From: an uncultured Woeseiaceae bacterium
Lineage (GTDB): Bacteria; Pseudomonadota; Gammaproteobacteria; Woeseiales; Woeseiaceae
Length of the DNA: 22,403 nt
Reading direction: 5' to 3'
Assembly: GCA_947259435.1 (NCBI GenBank)
Contig: CAMYMP010000116.1
Coordinates: 1-22,403, forward strand
Part shown: positions 1 through 8,019 of the stretch, one piece after another
How positions within the stretch are numbered: position 1 is the stretch's first letter
Layout: the number at the start of each line of letters is the position of its first letter
The notes under the pieces: model-generated
Told to the model about the DNA's origin: nothing
Database searches by the model: none
The model's input: the letters and a program-made list of their open reading frames with translations, nothing else
Made by a program: the position numbers and the translations under genes

Positions 1-359
1 TACGCGGTTATACTGTTCTCTGCGATCGCCATTTCCTGTTTGAATATTGCCCGGACGCCGTGTCGAGCCATGCAAAAGACCAATGGCTAAGCGTGCGTAT
101 TCATTCATGGTTGTTAAGGCACCTGTTTCCGAAGCCGAATCTGGTAATCTTTCTGGACGCGCCAGCCGAGACGCTGCTTGCGCGCAAAACCGAATGGCCG
201 CTTGAGCATCTCGAACGGCAGCGAGCTGGAATCATCGAGCAAGGTCGGGTATGCGATAATTTTGTGCGCATCGACGCCAGCCAAACCCTGGAATCCGTGC
301 TGTCTCAAGTGAGAACGTCCATCGAGCGGTCTCGTCCCGTAATCCGAAAGTCAGTGTAG
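1..359 (+). CDS. Thymidylate-kinase-like protein, 5'-truncated by window edge
   Basis: The reading frame is open from the window edge (first whole codon at position 3) to a TAG at 357-359, so only the last 118 residues are visible. A GTG at position 60 lies inside the domain and is not the true start. The visible part resembles the C-terminal half of the P-loop thymidylate kinase superfamily: a 'VLCDRH' strand like the DRY/DRH segment, a hydrophobic strand 'LVIFLDAPAETLLARK', then a lid-like stretch rich in Arg and Glu. The Walker A would lie upstream, outside the window. Kinase-like proteins of this type are often encoded in polysaccharide clusters, where their substrate is generally unknown. 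Here the gene converges on the TagF-like gene. The superfamily call is fairly sure; a true dTMP kinase role is not. Confidence 0.7.
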   Translation, partial: RGYTVLCDRHFLFEYCPDAVSSHAKDQWLSVRIHSWLLRHLFPKPNLVIFLDAPAETLLARKTEWPLEHLERQRAGIIEQGRVCDNFVRIDASQTLESVLSQVRTSIERSRPVIRKSV

Positions 360-406
360 CCGGCCCGGGGCTTTGTCGCGCCCCGAGACCCCGGTCGGGC
401 AGACAC

Positions 407-427
407 AACGAAGCCGCCGGCTTCGTT
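407..427. terminator. Stem-loop between converging genes, possible terminator
   Basis: A 9-bp perfect stem, AACGAAGCC / GGCTTCGTT, has a 3-nt loop and sits in the 78-nt gap between two converging genes. A second GC-rich hairpin (CGGGGC 366-371 with GCCCCG 380-385) lies beside it. Neither strand shows a clean U-tract, so the terminator role is inferred mainly from position and stem strength. Confidence 0.4.
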
Positions 428-437
428 CAATATGAGG

Positions 438-1703
438 CTATTTTTCGTGCTGCGCCCGAATATTGCCCGAAAAATACCTGTCCTCGATCGCCTCGAGCGT
501 ACGTCGGCTTGATTCACCGTCGAGGTGCGTATTGAAGCGGCGTCTCGTTTCGTCCCACTGCGCACGGACTTTTTCCGGCATCTTGCGCCCTTCGGCAACC
601 TCGGTGAGAGACGTCATGAGTTCGGGTGTAGTTGCGCACATCGGTCCCACGGCGATATCCGCCGGATGAAAATACAAAGAACGGCTGCTCGCGACGAACT
701 CGTCCAGATCCGGGACGTAATAGATAATCGGCCGATCGAGGAGCATGTAATCGAAAATGATTGAGGAGTAGTCGCTGATTAAAGCGTCGGTGTAGGCAAG
801 CATATCGTATATGTCTATTTGCTGTGGGAGTTCAACGACGTTCTTCAATTCGCCCTCGAACCCACCCTTATCATCCGGGTGGAATTTGAAGAAAAACGTC
901 GCATCGAGGCGGCACATCAGGCTGTCTACTTCCTCCCAGGCGATGTTCAAAAATGGCTTGCCGCTGTCCCTGTATGTGGGAAGATAGAAGAAGATGAAGC
1001 GCTTCGCATCGACCGCGGCGGAAAACGAATCCGGCCACTCACGTTGCGCATTCCCAACGGCATGGGAACGGGCAAACAATATGTCATTGCGGGGGAAACC
1101 GGTGACGACCACCGAATCGTGCACAAGATCGAACGCTTGTCTGGTAATCGCGCTTGTTTCGTCCGACGTCGCAATTATGAGGTCCGGCCGGTCGAGGTGC
1201 CAGGGCATCATCATTCCGAGAAGCCAGCGCTCCGGTAGCCAACCGTGAAACAGACGAAAGTAGCGACTCCTCGGATTATCGATGTCGCGCTCGAAAGTCT
1301 TCAAAGGCACGCCACTCCAAAGATTCACTTTTAAAGCTCGGCGAGACGGCCAATAGTTGATATCTTTCGAGAAAGAATCGAAAAGGTAGTATTTCGCTCG
1401 CAGGCAACAGCCGAGGCCGCGGAGCGACCAGAGCCAGTGCGCTTCGTATCCCATCTCTCGGACATCTTTTATAATATCCTTCCTTCGGGATATCCAAACG
1501 AGCCGAACGCGATCACCGATTTCCGTATGACAATAAAGAAAGAAGGCAGCGGCGTTGTCGGCGAATCGGTAACCGCCCCAGCATCCGAAAACCCACAAAT
1601 CATCTCGTCGCCTGGAGAATCCAGAAAGAAAATATAATGGAAACAGAAAAAATCGGGCCAGAAATAAGCCAAGATACGCAATGAGACGTTTCGCCTGATT
1701 CAT
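438..1703 (-). CDS. CDP-glycerol:glycerophosphotransferase (TagF)-like protein
   Basis: This 421-residue protein resembles the Glyphos_transf family, which moves glycerol-phosphate or ribitol-phosphate from a CDP-linked donor onto a glycan at the inner face of the membrane. An N-terminal hydrophobic segment (about 7-28) may anchor it. Family signatures follow: 'LPTYRD' (241-246), 'FKFHP' (272-276) and 'ALISDYSSIIFDY' (307-319), the last forming part of the nucleotide-binding site. In the usual W-H-G-x-x-x-K motif the His is Ser ('LWSGVPLK', 128-135). ATG is preceded by a weak GGAA at 5 nt. In the neighbourhood of a phosphonate operon, a CMP-linked donor other than CDP-glycerol is conceivable. 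The family call is solid; the substrate is unknown. Confidence 0.85.
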   Translation of the reverse strand: MNQAKRLIAYLGLFLARFFLFPLYFLSGFSRRRDDLWVFGCWGGYRFADNAAAFFLYCHTEIGDRVRLVWISRRKDIIKDVREMGYEAHWLWSLRGLGCCLRAKYYLFDSFSKDINYWPSRRALKVNLWSGVPLKTFERDIDNPRSRYFRLFHGWLPERWLLGMMMPWHLDRPDLIIATSDETSAITRQAFDLVHDSVVVTGFPRNDILFARSHAVGNAQREWPDSFSAAVDAKRFIFFYLPTYRDSGKPFLNIAWEEVDSLMCRLDATFFFKFHPDDKGGFEGELKNVVELPQQIDIYDMLAYTDALISDYSSIIFDYMLLDRPIIYYVPDLDEFVASSRSLYFHPADIAVGPMCATTPELMTSLTEVAEGRKMPEKVRAQWDETRRRFNTHLDGESSRRTLEAIEDRYFSGNIRAQHEK

Positions 1704-1840
1704 TTTATTTCCGCTGCCTGATGATGGTGCCGGACCCGAGTTTTCAAGAGTAGCATTAGCCTGCGCAACGGCAAGGTGTCTGCATAAGTTGAGTAATTGC
1801 GATTGCGATTCCGATTACGGAAAAGGAAAACCGAGACAAT

Positions 1841-2968
1841 ATGGAAACGCCGCTTCGAATAGTACATTTGTTTCGCGCGCCTGTCGGGGGACTGTTCCGG
1901 CACGTGTGCGACCTGGCGCGGGCACAGGCAGAGCGTGGAATGCGCGTCGGAATAGTCTGCGACTCGTCGACGGGTGACCGCGTAGCTGAGGCGGCCCTTG
2001 AGTCGCTGGATAAGCTGTGTGACCCGGGCGTCCGCCGGATCGCCATGCAAAGAATACCGGGCGGGTCCGACCTGCTCACGATCAGGGCGCTCCGGACAAT
2101 TCTTGATAGCCAGTCTCCGGACATTGTGCATGGTCACGGGGCAAAAGGCGCCGCGTACGCACGTTTGCTTGGCCGGCGAATGAAAGCCCGTATCGTCTTT
2201 ACACCGCATGGAGGCATCCTGCATTTTTCCACGTCGACGCTCATCGGACGCATATACATAACGCTCGAGCGCTTGCTCAGGCGCTGGACGAGTGGGGCGA
2301 TCTTCGAGAGCGAGTTTGCACGCCAGGCGTACCTGCGCAAAATCGGGCCGATTACGTTTCCCGACTGCGTGGTCTATAACGGACTTCACAAATGTGAGTA
2401 CGACAGGTTACTGCGTAGAGACGCCGAGTATGATTTTGTATTTGTGGGCGAACTGCGTAGCCTTAAGGGAATATACGAACTCATCGAGGCGACAGCCGCG
2501 ATCAGGCAAGAGCGCCCAGTCAGTCTGCTAATGGCGGGAGCTGGCGGCGAAGAGGCCATCCTGCGTGCGCGGATTGACGAACTCGGAGTGGCAGATTCCA
2601 TATCTCTAACGCCGCCTATATACCCGGCTACGGAGGCATTTGCACGCGGTCGCTGCGTTGTCGCGCCATCGCTACACGAATCGTTTCCCTATATTGTTCT
2701 CGAGGCCCTGGCAGCAGGCGTTCCGGTTGTAACTACTTGCGTGGGCGGTGTTCCGGAGATGTTCGGTCCGTATGCGAAACAACTCATTCAACCCGGCGAT
2801 GCAGGTGATCTGAAAACAGCAATGCTTGCCGTGCTTGACGATCCGGACAGGGCAAGAGTGAATGCAGACGCACTGTATCAACATGTGAAACAGCGATTTC
2901 GTGTTTCGTCCATGGCAGATCGGTCGATCGCATTCTACCGTGAGATCGCCGGACCAAACAGAGACTGA
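1841..2968 (+). CDS. GT4-family glycosyltransferase
   Basis: This 375-residue GT-B glycosyltransferase carries an N-terminal acceptor-side domain with the glycine-rich loop 'PVGGLFRH' (14-21). The C-terminal donor domain has 'FVGELRSLKG' (201-210) and the EX7E motif 'ESFPYIVLE' (280-288), followed by 'GVPVVTTCVGGVPE'. This pattern is typical of retaining GT4 enzymes that add one sugar from a nucleotide-sugar donor to the undecaprenyl-linked repeat unit at the cytoplasmic face. It is the only clear sugar-adding glycosyltransferase in the window besides the initiating transferase, so the repeat unit must be short or other transferases lie outside. It starts with ATG and has only weak purine-rich sequence upstream. 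It is transcribed divergently from the TagF-like gene and converges on the deacetylase gene with a 19-nt gap. Confidence 0.88.
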   Translation: METPLRIVHLFRAPVGGLFRHVCDLARAQAERGMRVGIVCDSSTGDRVAEAALESLDKLCDPGVRRIAMQRIPGGSDLLTIRALRTILDSQSPDIVHGHGAKGAAYARLLGRRMKARIVFTPHGGILHFSTSTLIGRIYITLERLLRRWTSGAIFESEFARQAYLRKIGPITFPDCVVYNGLHKCEYDRLLRRDAEYDFVFVGELRSLKGIYELIEATAAIRQERPVSLLMAGAGGEEAILRARIDELGVADSISLTPPIYPATEAFARGRCVVAPSLHESFPYIVLEALAAGVPVVTTCVGGVPEMFGPYAKQLIQPGDAGDLKTAMLAVLDDPDRARVNADALYQHVKQRFRVSSMADRSIAFYREIAGPNRD

Positions 2969-2987
2969 TCATTAATGGCGACAAATC

Positions 2988-4043
2988 TCAGTTGACATCC
3001 AATCTACGCAAGCCTCGCGCCAGATAGAATGGCACTCCACTCAGGAACAGTGTTACATATCGCGACTGCTGATAATCGCCATTGAGGGAGACTCTGGGCA
3101 AGGCATGCAGGTGCTCAACGTGATCCGGTAGAACTACGCCCTTGCGTGTGGTCACCGCGGTGGTGAAACCGAGTGCCCTGGCGATCTCGAACTCGCGGTG
3201 CGACGCTGACGCTGCGTCTCCGTATGGATAAGCGAAGTGTTTCGGCGACGTACCAAGTACTTTCTCAAGGCGGTTTCTACTGCCGGCCATTTCCTCTCGT
3301 ACCCGAGACTCCGGCAGTTTACTGAGTGCGTCGTGTGTGATCGTATGTGCGCCGACCGTTAGTAATCCGGTATCGAGCATTTCCGAAAGCATCTGCCAAG
3401 AGGCCGCATCGTCACGCCCTCGCGACACGTCCGCGCTCATCTCATACCGGTGTTCGAGCTTGTCTATGGCCGCAATCTGGATGTCGTGCGGCATTCGCCG
3501 CAATGCCCAATAGATCTTATGAAACGCGCTGTACTTCTGCTTGGTGGTGACGGTCTCGAACGTTCGCGATCGCCCGTCAACGGTCACTTGGATTCGCTCC
3601 TCTGCGTATATCGCTTCCTCGAGGATCTTCCACCACAGCCGTACCGTGCCGTCAATCAGACCTGTGCACACATAAATCGTGAACGGAACTTGGTGTTTCC
3701 GGAAAACCGGAAACGCGTGCACGTAATTGTCCGCGTAACCATCATCCAGTGTAAAGCTGACGAAGGGTTCAGAAAAGTCGCGTTCGATCAGACGTCGGTG
3801 AAACTCGTCAAGCGACACAATTCGATATCCCAGTCGCTTGATTTGCACGATCGTCGCCTCGAGAAAGGCAGGCGTGATCTCGAGAATTCTGTTCGGCGCA
3901 AAGTCCCTGTGATCACTCGACGGCCGCACGCGATGCAGAGTTAACATAACGCCGACACCGCGCATACTTTTCGGCAACGCCCGGAACGTGCCGGAATAGT
4001 AAAGCGCATTCAGTCCTGTTTTAAAAATTTTCGTCTTAATCAA
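2988..4043 (-). CDS. Polysaccharide deacetylase family protein (NodB domain)
   Basis: This 351-residue protein has the NodB/CE4 fold signatures: 'LTLHRV' (34-39), 'FTLDDGY' (97-103) with the catalytic and metal-binding Asp pair, 'GAHTITH' (231-237) giving the H-x3-H metal ligands, and 'FAYPYGD' (270-276). Such enzymes remove N- or O-acetyl groups from polysaccharide or glycolipid. No clear signal peptide is present, so it may act on lipid-linked precursors at the inner face or as a peripheral protein. The start is TTG, supported by GGAAAAGG ending 7 nt upstream (4051-4058). It converges on the GT4 gene and is divergent from the initiating transferase. A strong 17-bp dyad lies 24 nt upstream of its start. 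The exact substrate is unknown. Confidence 0.88.
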   Translation of the reverse strand: MIKTKIFKTGLNALYYSGTFRALPKSMRGVGVMLTLHRVRPSSDHRDFAPNRILEITPAFLEATIVQIKRLGYRIVSLDEFHRRLIERDFSEPFVSFTLDDGYADNYVHAFPVFRKHQVPFTIYVCTGLIDGTVRLWWKILEEAIYAEERIQVTVDGRSRTFETVTTKQKYSAFHKIYWALRRMPHDIQIAAIDKLEHRYEMSADVSRGRDDAASWQMLSEMLDTGLLTVGAHTITHDALSKLPESRVREEMAGSRNRLEKVLGTSPKHFAYPYGDAASASHREFEIARALGFTTAVTTRKGVVLPDHVEHLHALPRVSLNGDYQQSRYVTLFLSGVPFYLARGLRRLDVN

Positions 4044-4066
4044 AACCGAACCTTTTCCTGAACTTA

Positions 4067-4083
4067 GGTCTGCGTCGCAGACC
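4067..4083. promoter_or_regulatory. 17-bp perfect dyad, operator-like
   Basis: GGTCTGCG-T-CGCAGACC is a perfect 8+1+8 palindrome in the divergent region between the deacetylase and the initiating transferase. A further GTCTG follows at 4087-4091, so GTCTG/CAGAC elements start at 4068, 4078 and 4087, about one helical turn apart. This looks like a site for a dimeric regulator. On the minus strand it could instead fold as a hairpin in the deacetylase leader. Confidence 0.4.
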
Positions 4084-4161
4084 AGCGTCTGGCGTGTTTA
4101 CGCAATTACGCCGAACGCTTTGTTGTCGCTGTCGGCTATCGAGCGTGCCACAGTACTGCTG

Positions 4162-4190
4162 ATGACGCTACGCGAAAACTGCATTATACT
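4162..4190 (+). promoter_or_regulatory. Possible sigma70-type promoter for the initiating transferase gene
   Basis: ATGACG (4162-4167), a 17-nt spacer, then TATACT (4185-4190) gives a fair -35/-10 pair about 135 nt upstream of the ATG. A 7-bp inverted repeat, AAACTGC (4176-4182) with GCAGTTT (4202-4208), brackets the -10 and start region and could be an operator. Confidence 0.3.
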
Positions 4191-4325
4191 TTTGGCTGTC
4201 AGCAGTTTACTAATGCAACTTCGGAATCTAACGACGAGCCGATGTCAGGGCGGTTGACGAAACGATAGTAAAAGACGGTTGCCACAAGTAGCACCATCAC
4301 CAACAACAAGAAAAGAGGTGTGATC

Positions 4326-5792
4326 ATGTCGGCATCGATCGACGATCTTCCATCGTATTCCGGGCGCTCGGCACAACACGGCAGGACCCTGTCCGAAGGA
4401 ATTTTGGCCGGGTTGGTTGCACTTCTCGACGCAATCCTGATTATTGTCAGTGGAATGCTGGTCTATTTCGCCTACGTCGATGCGCGTGAAACCGATGTGC
4501 TGCCTGCCTACGTTGCCGCTCTGGCGATGTTCACATATCTCGTGATTCAGGCATTCTACGTGGCAGGACTGTACCGCTTCAGCGCCATTCGTAGCCCTGC
4601 CCAGCAGCTCGGCAGGATCATTTCGATCTTCTCCGTCGTGATCCTTATTCTTGTTGCGGCTGCCTTCTTCTTGAAGATATCCGAGGATTTTTCACGCGTT
4701 TGGCTTTTTGCTACGAGCGTTTCCGCCATCGTCATGGTCCTCATCGGGCGTGGTGCCACGGCCCGAGCTTTGCGTGTGCTCGCAAGGCGCGGCCAACTTA
4801 CCCGGAACATACTGATCTACGGTGCGGCGACTGAAATTGAGCGGCTGCTCGAGCACTTTCGCCGCGCCAATGAACCCTGGAACGTAGTCGCTGGAATCTT
4901 CGATGACCGACAATCAGCGGCTGGTATGGAACTGAATGGCTTAGCGGTTCGCGGCGATCTTCAAGACTTGATCAGCCATGCGCGCATCGAGCGTGCAGAG
5001 GAAATCATTGTCGCGCTGCCTTGGGAGAGTCTCCACGGTCGTATTCAGGAGATCTTTCATGAGCTTTCGGTGCTCCCGGCGAACATCCGCCTTTGCCCGG
5101 ACCACACGGTCATGGGCATCTTGAGTCGATCGATCGATTACAGGTACGGGCTGCCACTGATCGGAGTCCTGGACAAGCCGATGTCCGGTTGGCACGCAGT
5201 TGCAAAGCGCGCCTTCGACTTCTGCGTCAGTGGCTTGATGCTGCTATTGCTCTCTCCGCTAATGGGCGCGATCATGATTGGCATCAAGCTTGACAGTCGC
5301 GGGCCTGTCTTCTTCAGACAGCGGCGTTACGGTTTTAACAACGAGCTGATTGAGGTATGGAAGTTCCGGACTATGAAGGTCGATCACCAGGATGCGGATG
5401 CGGAAAGGCTCGCCACTCCGAATGATCCGCGAGTGACACGCTTCGGATCGTTGTTGCGCAAGACGAGTCTTGACGAGCTACCACAGCTCTACAACGTCAT
5501 CGCAGGCTCCATGTCACTCGTTGGTCCGCGGCCGCACGCGCTAAAAGCCAAGGCAGGAGATGAGCTTTACGAGCACGTAGTCGGAGAATACGCGAAGAGA
5601 CATCGGGTCAAACCGGGTATTACCGGCTGGGCGCAGGTGAACGGATGGCGGGGCGAGACCGATACGGAAGAGAAGATAATCAAGCGGGTTGAGCACGACC
5701 TCTATTACATCGACAACTGGTCAATATGGCTCGATATCAGGATTCTTTTGCGGACGCTCGGCGTATTTTATTCGCAAAAGAATGCTTACTGA
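4326..5792 (+). CDS. Undecaprenyl-phosphate sugar-1-phosphate transferase (WcaJ/PssY-like)
   Basis: This 488-residue polyisoprenyl-phosphate hexose-1-phosphate transferase starts repeat-unit assembly by loading the first sugar-phosphate onto undecaprenyl phosphate. The N-terminal half holds about four membrane helices and a Rossmann-like middle domain ('NILIYGAATEIERLL'). The C-terminal catalytic domain has 'KRAFDFCVSGLMLLLLSPL', 'FFRQRRYG', 'VWKFRTM', 'DELPQLYNVIAGSMSLVGPRP' and 'VKPGITGWAQVNGWRG', all standard for the bacterial sugar transferase family. An in-frame GTG lies 6 nt upstream at 4320, but GAGG at 4315-4318 is 7 nt from the ATG at 4326 and only 1 nt from the GTG, so the ATG is preferred. 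Its last 56 nt overlap the antisense end of the Wzc-like gene. The sugar could be glucose, galactose or another hexose. Confidence 0.93.
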   Translation: MSASIDDLPSYSGRSAQHGRTLSEGILAGLVALLDAILIIVSGMLVYFAYVDARETDVLPAYVAALAMFTYLVIQAFYVAGLYRFSAIRSPAQQLGRIISIFSVVILILVAAAFFLKISEDFSRVWLFATSVSAIVMVLIGRGATARALRVLARRGQLTRNILIYGAATEIERLLEHFRRANEPWNVVAGIFDDRQSAAGMELNGLAVRGDLQDLISHARIERAEEIIVALPWESLHGRIQEIFHELSVLPANIRLCPDHTVMGILSRSIDYRYGLPLIGVLDKPMSGWHAVAKRAFDFCVSGLMLLLLSPLMGAIMIGIKLDSRGPVFFRQRRYGFNNELIEVWKFRTMKVDHQDADAERLATPNDPRVTRFGSLLRKTSLDELPQLYNVIAGSMSLVGPRPHALKAKAGDELYEHVVGEYAKRHRVKPGITGWAQVNGWRGETDTEEKIIKRVEHDLYYIDNWSIWLDIRILLRTLGVFYSQKNAY

Positions 5793-8019
5793 CAGCCGGT
5801 TCCTCCGCGTAGTAACTGCGCAGCGGTCCATGGTAGGCGCCCGAATCGCCAAAGGTGTACATTGCGTGCTTGCTGACGTCGACCATGTTAAGGAGCGCCC
5901 CCGCGACGTACGCGTCAGCGCGCTTCAGCTGCCGCAGGGAATGCATGACTACTTCGCGCGGCGTCTCTGACCACTTGACGACCATAATCGTAGTGTCGGC
6001 TTTCCGGCCGAGTGCACAGGCGTCTGACGCCGCCAAAACCGGAGGTGTGTCGATCACGACGAGTTCGTAGTCTGATGATACCTCACGAAGAAAATCATCC
6101 ATCTCTTGCGAGTCAAGCAGCGACATCGGGTCTTCGGATGCCTCGCCGGCAGTGAGGAAATCAAGACCGGTCGCCAAGTCTTTGACGATGATTCGTTTGT
6201 CGGCATGACCCCTGAGTATATCTAGCAGGCCGGGCCCGACCGAGGTTTCCAATAACCGATGGACGCTCGGATTGCGCGAATCCGCGTCGATCAAAAGTGT
6301 CTTGCGTCCGGCCAGCGCCCGCATCCTGGCCAATCCAGTGGCAACTGTAGTCTTCCCCTCCGTCGGGTGCGAGGATGTCACGACGACGATATTGAGCCTG
6401 ATGGATGACATCAGGCTCAAGCTCCAGTAAATGGACCTGAAGGCCTGGGCAAGAGCAGATCGTGGATTCTTCACGATGTACTCTGCGGGCGTCTCATTCT
6501 TAACAAGTCGATGCCCTCCCAATAGCGGTACGAATCCGAGTGACGGCAGATCGGCTGCGGCCTCTATCTGCTCTCCGCTGATGAATCCACGCTGCCGGAG
6601 CTCCAACACGAAAACCAAGGTCAGTGACAGCAAGGCCGAAAGCAGTGCAACAATGCCAAGTATTATCTTTTTCTGCGGGAAATACGGTTCCAACGGTGTC
6701 GCGGCGCGCGATATGATCCGCGCATCCGCCTGATGTCCTTGCATCTCGTCCAGAGAGCTGACCTCCTTGTTGCGCGCCAATAGCGTCGCAAGCAGGCCGC
6801 GACTCGCCTCGGCCTCACGTTCCAGTGCGCGCAGCTGAATCTCTTTGTCGTTAGCCTCGGCCATGCGATTCTTGAGCCTCAATAGCTCGTTCTGCAGCGA
6901 AGTTTCTCGCGCCCTCGCAATTGCCACCTCGTTCTCGAGGCCCCTTGCTATCTTGTCTACCTCGGCGGTGATGTTGGATTGCAGATCCTCAGCCTCGGCG
7001 TGAAGCTGAATCATGCGCGGATGCGACGGGCCATATTCGGCTGCGAGTTCGGCGACCCTGCGTTCGACCTGTGCCTGTTGCTCGCGGAGACTCTGAATCA
7101 GCGGCGAGTCGAGGACCTCGCTGGCCGTTAACACACCGTCTTCCGACTCTAGTAACAGTGAGAGCTGCCGGAGACGCGCCTCCGCCTCGGCGGTGGCCGC
7201 ACGCGTCAGTATGAGTTGAGCGTTCAGTTCCGCCATCTGCTGCGCAGTCAAAGTTATGCCATCAGTCTGCAGGAGTTCCGCTTCCTTACGGAATTCTTCG
7301 ACCGACCGTTCGGATGCTGCCACCTGTTCGCGCAGATCGGCGACGCGTTCATCGAGCCACGAGTTCGCCATCCTGGTTGCCTCGAACTTGGCCTGAAGCT
7401 GAGCGAGCAGGTACGCATCGGCCAGCGCATTGGTTATCTCGGCCGCTTTGGCAGGGTCTTCCGACGCGAAGGCAACCGAGATAACACGCGAGTCTTGGAT
7501 AGGCGTGACCTCAAGGCGTCTGAACAGGGTGTCGAATACGCCCGCCGCAACAGTGTCGGAGCCAGAACCGTTCTCCCTGGCCGCGCCTTGCTGCCGAAGC
7601 ACCGCATTGAATTCAGGATCCTGATCCAAACTCAGCTTCCGGGCCACCGCCTCCATCAGTCCCCGGGAACGAATGACTTCGACTTCGCTGCGGACGCCCT
7701 GTTCATCTGCGGTAATCCCTGTCAAGATCGACTCGATCGTCGGAATTGTCGGCTGCCGTGTCTCAATCATGAGCAACGCTGTGGCGCGATACCGGGGCGT
7801 CAGCAGATACAGCACAATCGCCGTGAGCAGAAGGCTGCCAATTACAGCGCCGATGATCACCCACTTCCTGCGATTGACGATGTTGAGGAGATCGTGAATT
7901 CCCACATCCTCATGCAATAAGGATGAATTCGACTGCCGGGCCGTGCTCCGCGCAACCTCCGGCTCGCTGGTTTGATCCAAACCCAAACTAAAATTCTCCA
8001 TGCGCGTGTTCATTCTCAA
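5737..8019 (-). CDS. wzc: Polysaccharide co-polymerase / tyrosine autokinase (Wzc-like)
   Basis: This 760-residue BY-kinase controls chain length and export from the inner membrane. Membrane helices at about 54-73 and 452-472 flank a long periplasmic Wzz domain with coiled-coil character (about 210-430). The cytoplasmic kinase has Walker A 'SSHPTEGKTT' (549-558), Walker A' 'LLIDADSRNPS' (575-585) and Walker B 'YELVVIDTPP' (651-660). A C-terminal Tyr cluster (Y721, Y729, Y736, Y737) would be the autophosphorylation site. The usual E-x2-R-x2-R oligomerisation motif reads Q-x2-R-x2-Y (525-531). The TTG start is 8 nt from GGAG (8028-8031) and overlaps the TGA of the Wza-like gene. The in-frame ATG at 8013 is an alternative. 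The gene is last in its operon, and its 3' end overlaps the initiating transferase gene. Confidence 0.93.
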   Translation of the reverse strand: MRMNTRMENFSLGLDQTSEPEVARSTARQSNSSLLHEDVGIHDLLNIVNRRKWVIIGAVIGSLLLTAIVLYLLTPRYRATALLMIETRQPTIPTIESILTGITADEQGVRSEVEVIRSRGLMEAVARKLSLDQDPEFNAVLRQQGAARENGSGSDTVAAGVFDTLFRRLEVTPIQDSRVISVAFASEDPAKAAEITNALADAYLLAQLQAKFEATRMANSWLDERVADLREQVAASERSVEEFRKEAELLQTDGITLTAQQMAELNAQLILTRAATAEAEARLRQLSLLLESEDGVLTASEVLDSPLIQSLREQQAQVERRVAELAAEYGPSHPRMIQLHAEAEDLQSNITAEVDKIARGLENEVAIARARETSLQNELLRLKNRMAEANDKEIQLRALEREAEASRGLLATLLARNKEVSSLDEMQGHQADARIISRAATPLEPYFPQKKIILGIVALLSALLSLTLVFVLELRQRGFISGEQIEAAADLPSLGFVPLLGGHRLVKNETPAEYIVKNPRSALAQAFRSIYWSLSLMSSIRLNIVVVTSSHPTEGKTTVATGLARMRALAGRKTLLIDADSRNPSVHRLLETSVGPGLLDILRGHADKRIIVKDLATGLDFLTAGEASEDPMSLLDSQEMDDFLREVSSDYELVVIDTPPVLAASDACALGRKADTTIMVVKWSETPREVVMHSLRQLKRADAYVAGALLNMVDVSKHAMYTFGDSGAYHGPLRSYYAEEPAVSKHSFANKIRRASAKES

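Noticed and set aside
60..359. Complete 99-residue gene starting at GTG 60
   Set aside because: The frame is open back to the window edge and the upstream codons continue a kinase-like strand (VLCDRH), so the GTG is internal and the gene is 5'-truncated.
1797..1815. Short tandem GCGATT-like repeat upstream of the GT4 gene
   Set aside because: Only about three imperfect 6-bp units; no sign of a functional array.
4320..4325. GTG 4320 as start of the initiating transferase
   Set aside because: GAGG at 4315-4318 leaves only 1 nt to the GTG but 7 nt to the ATG at 4326.
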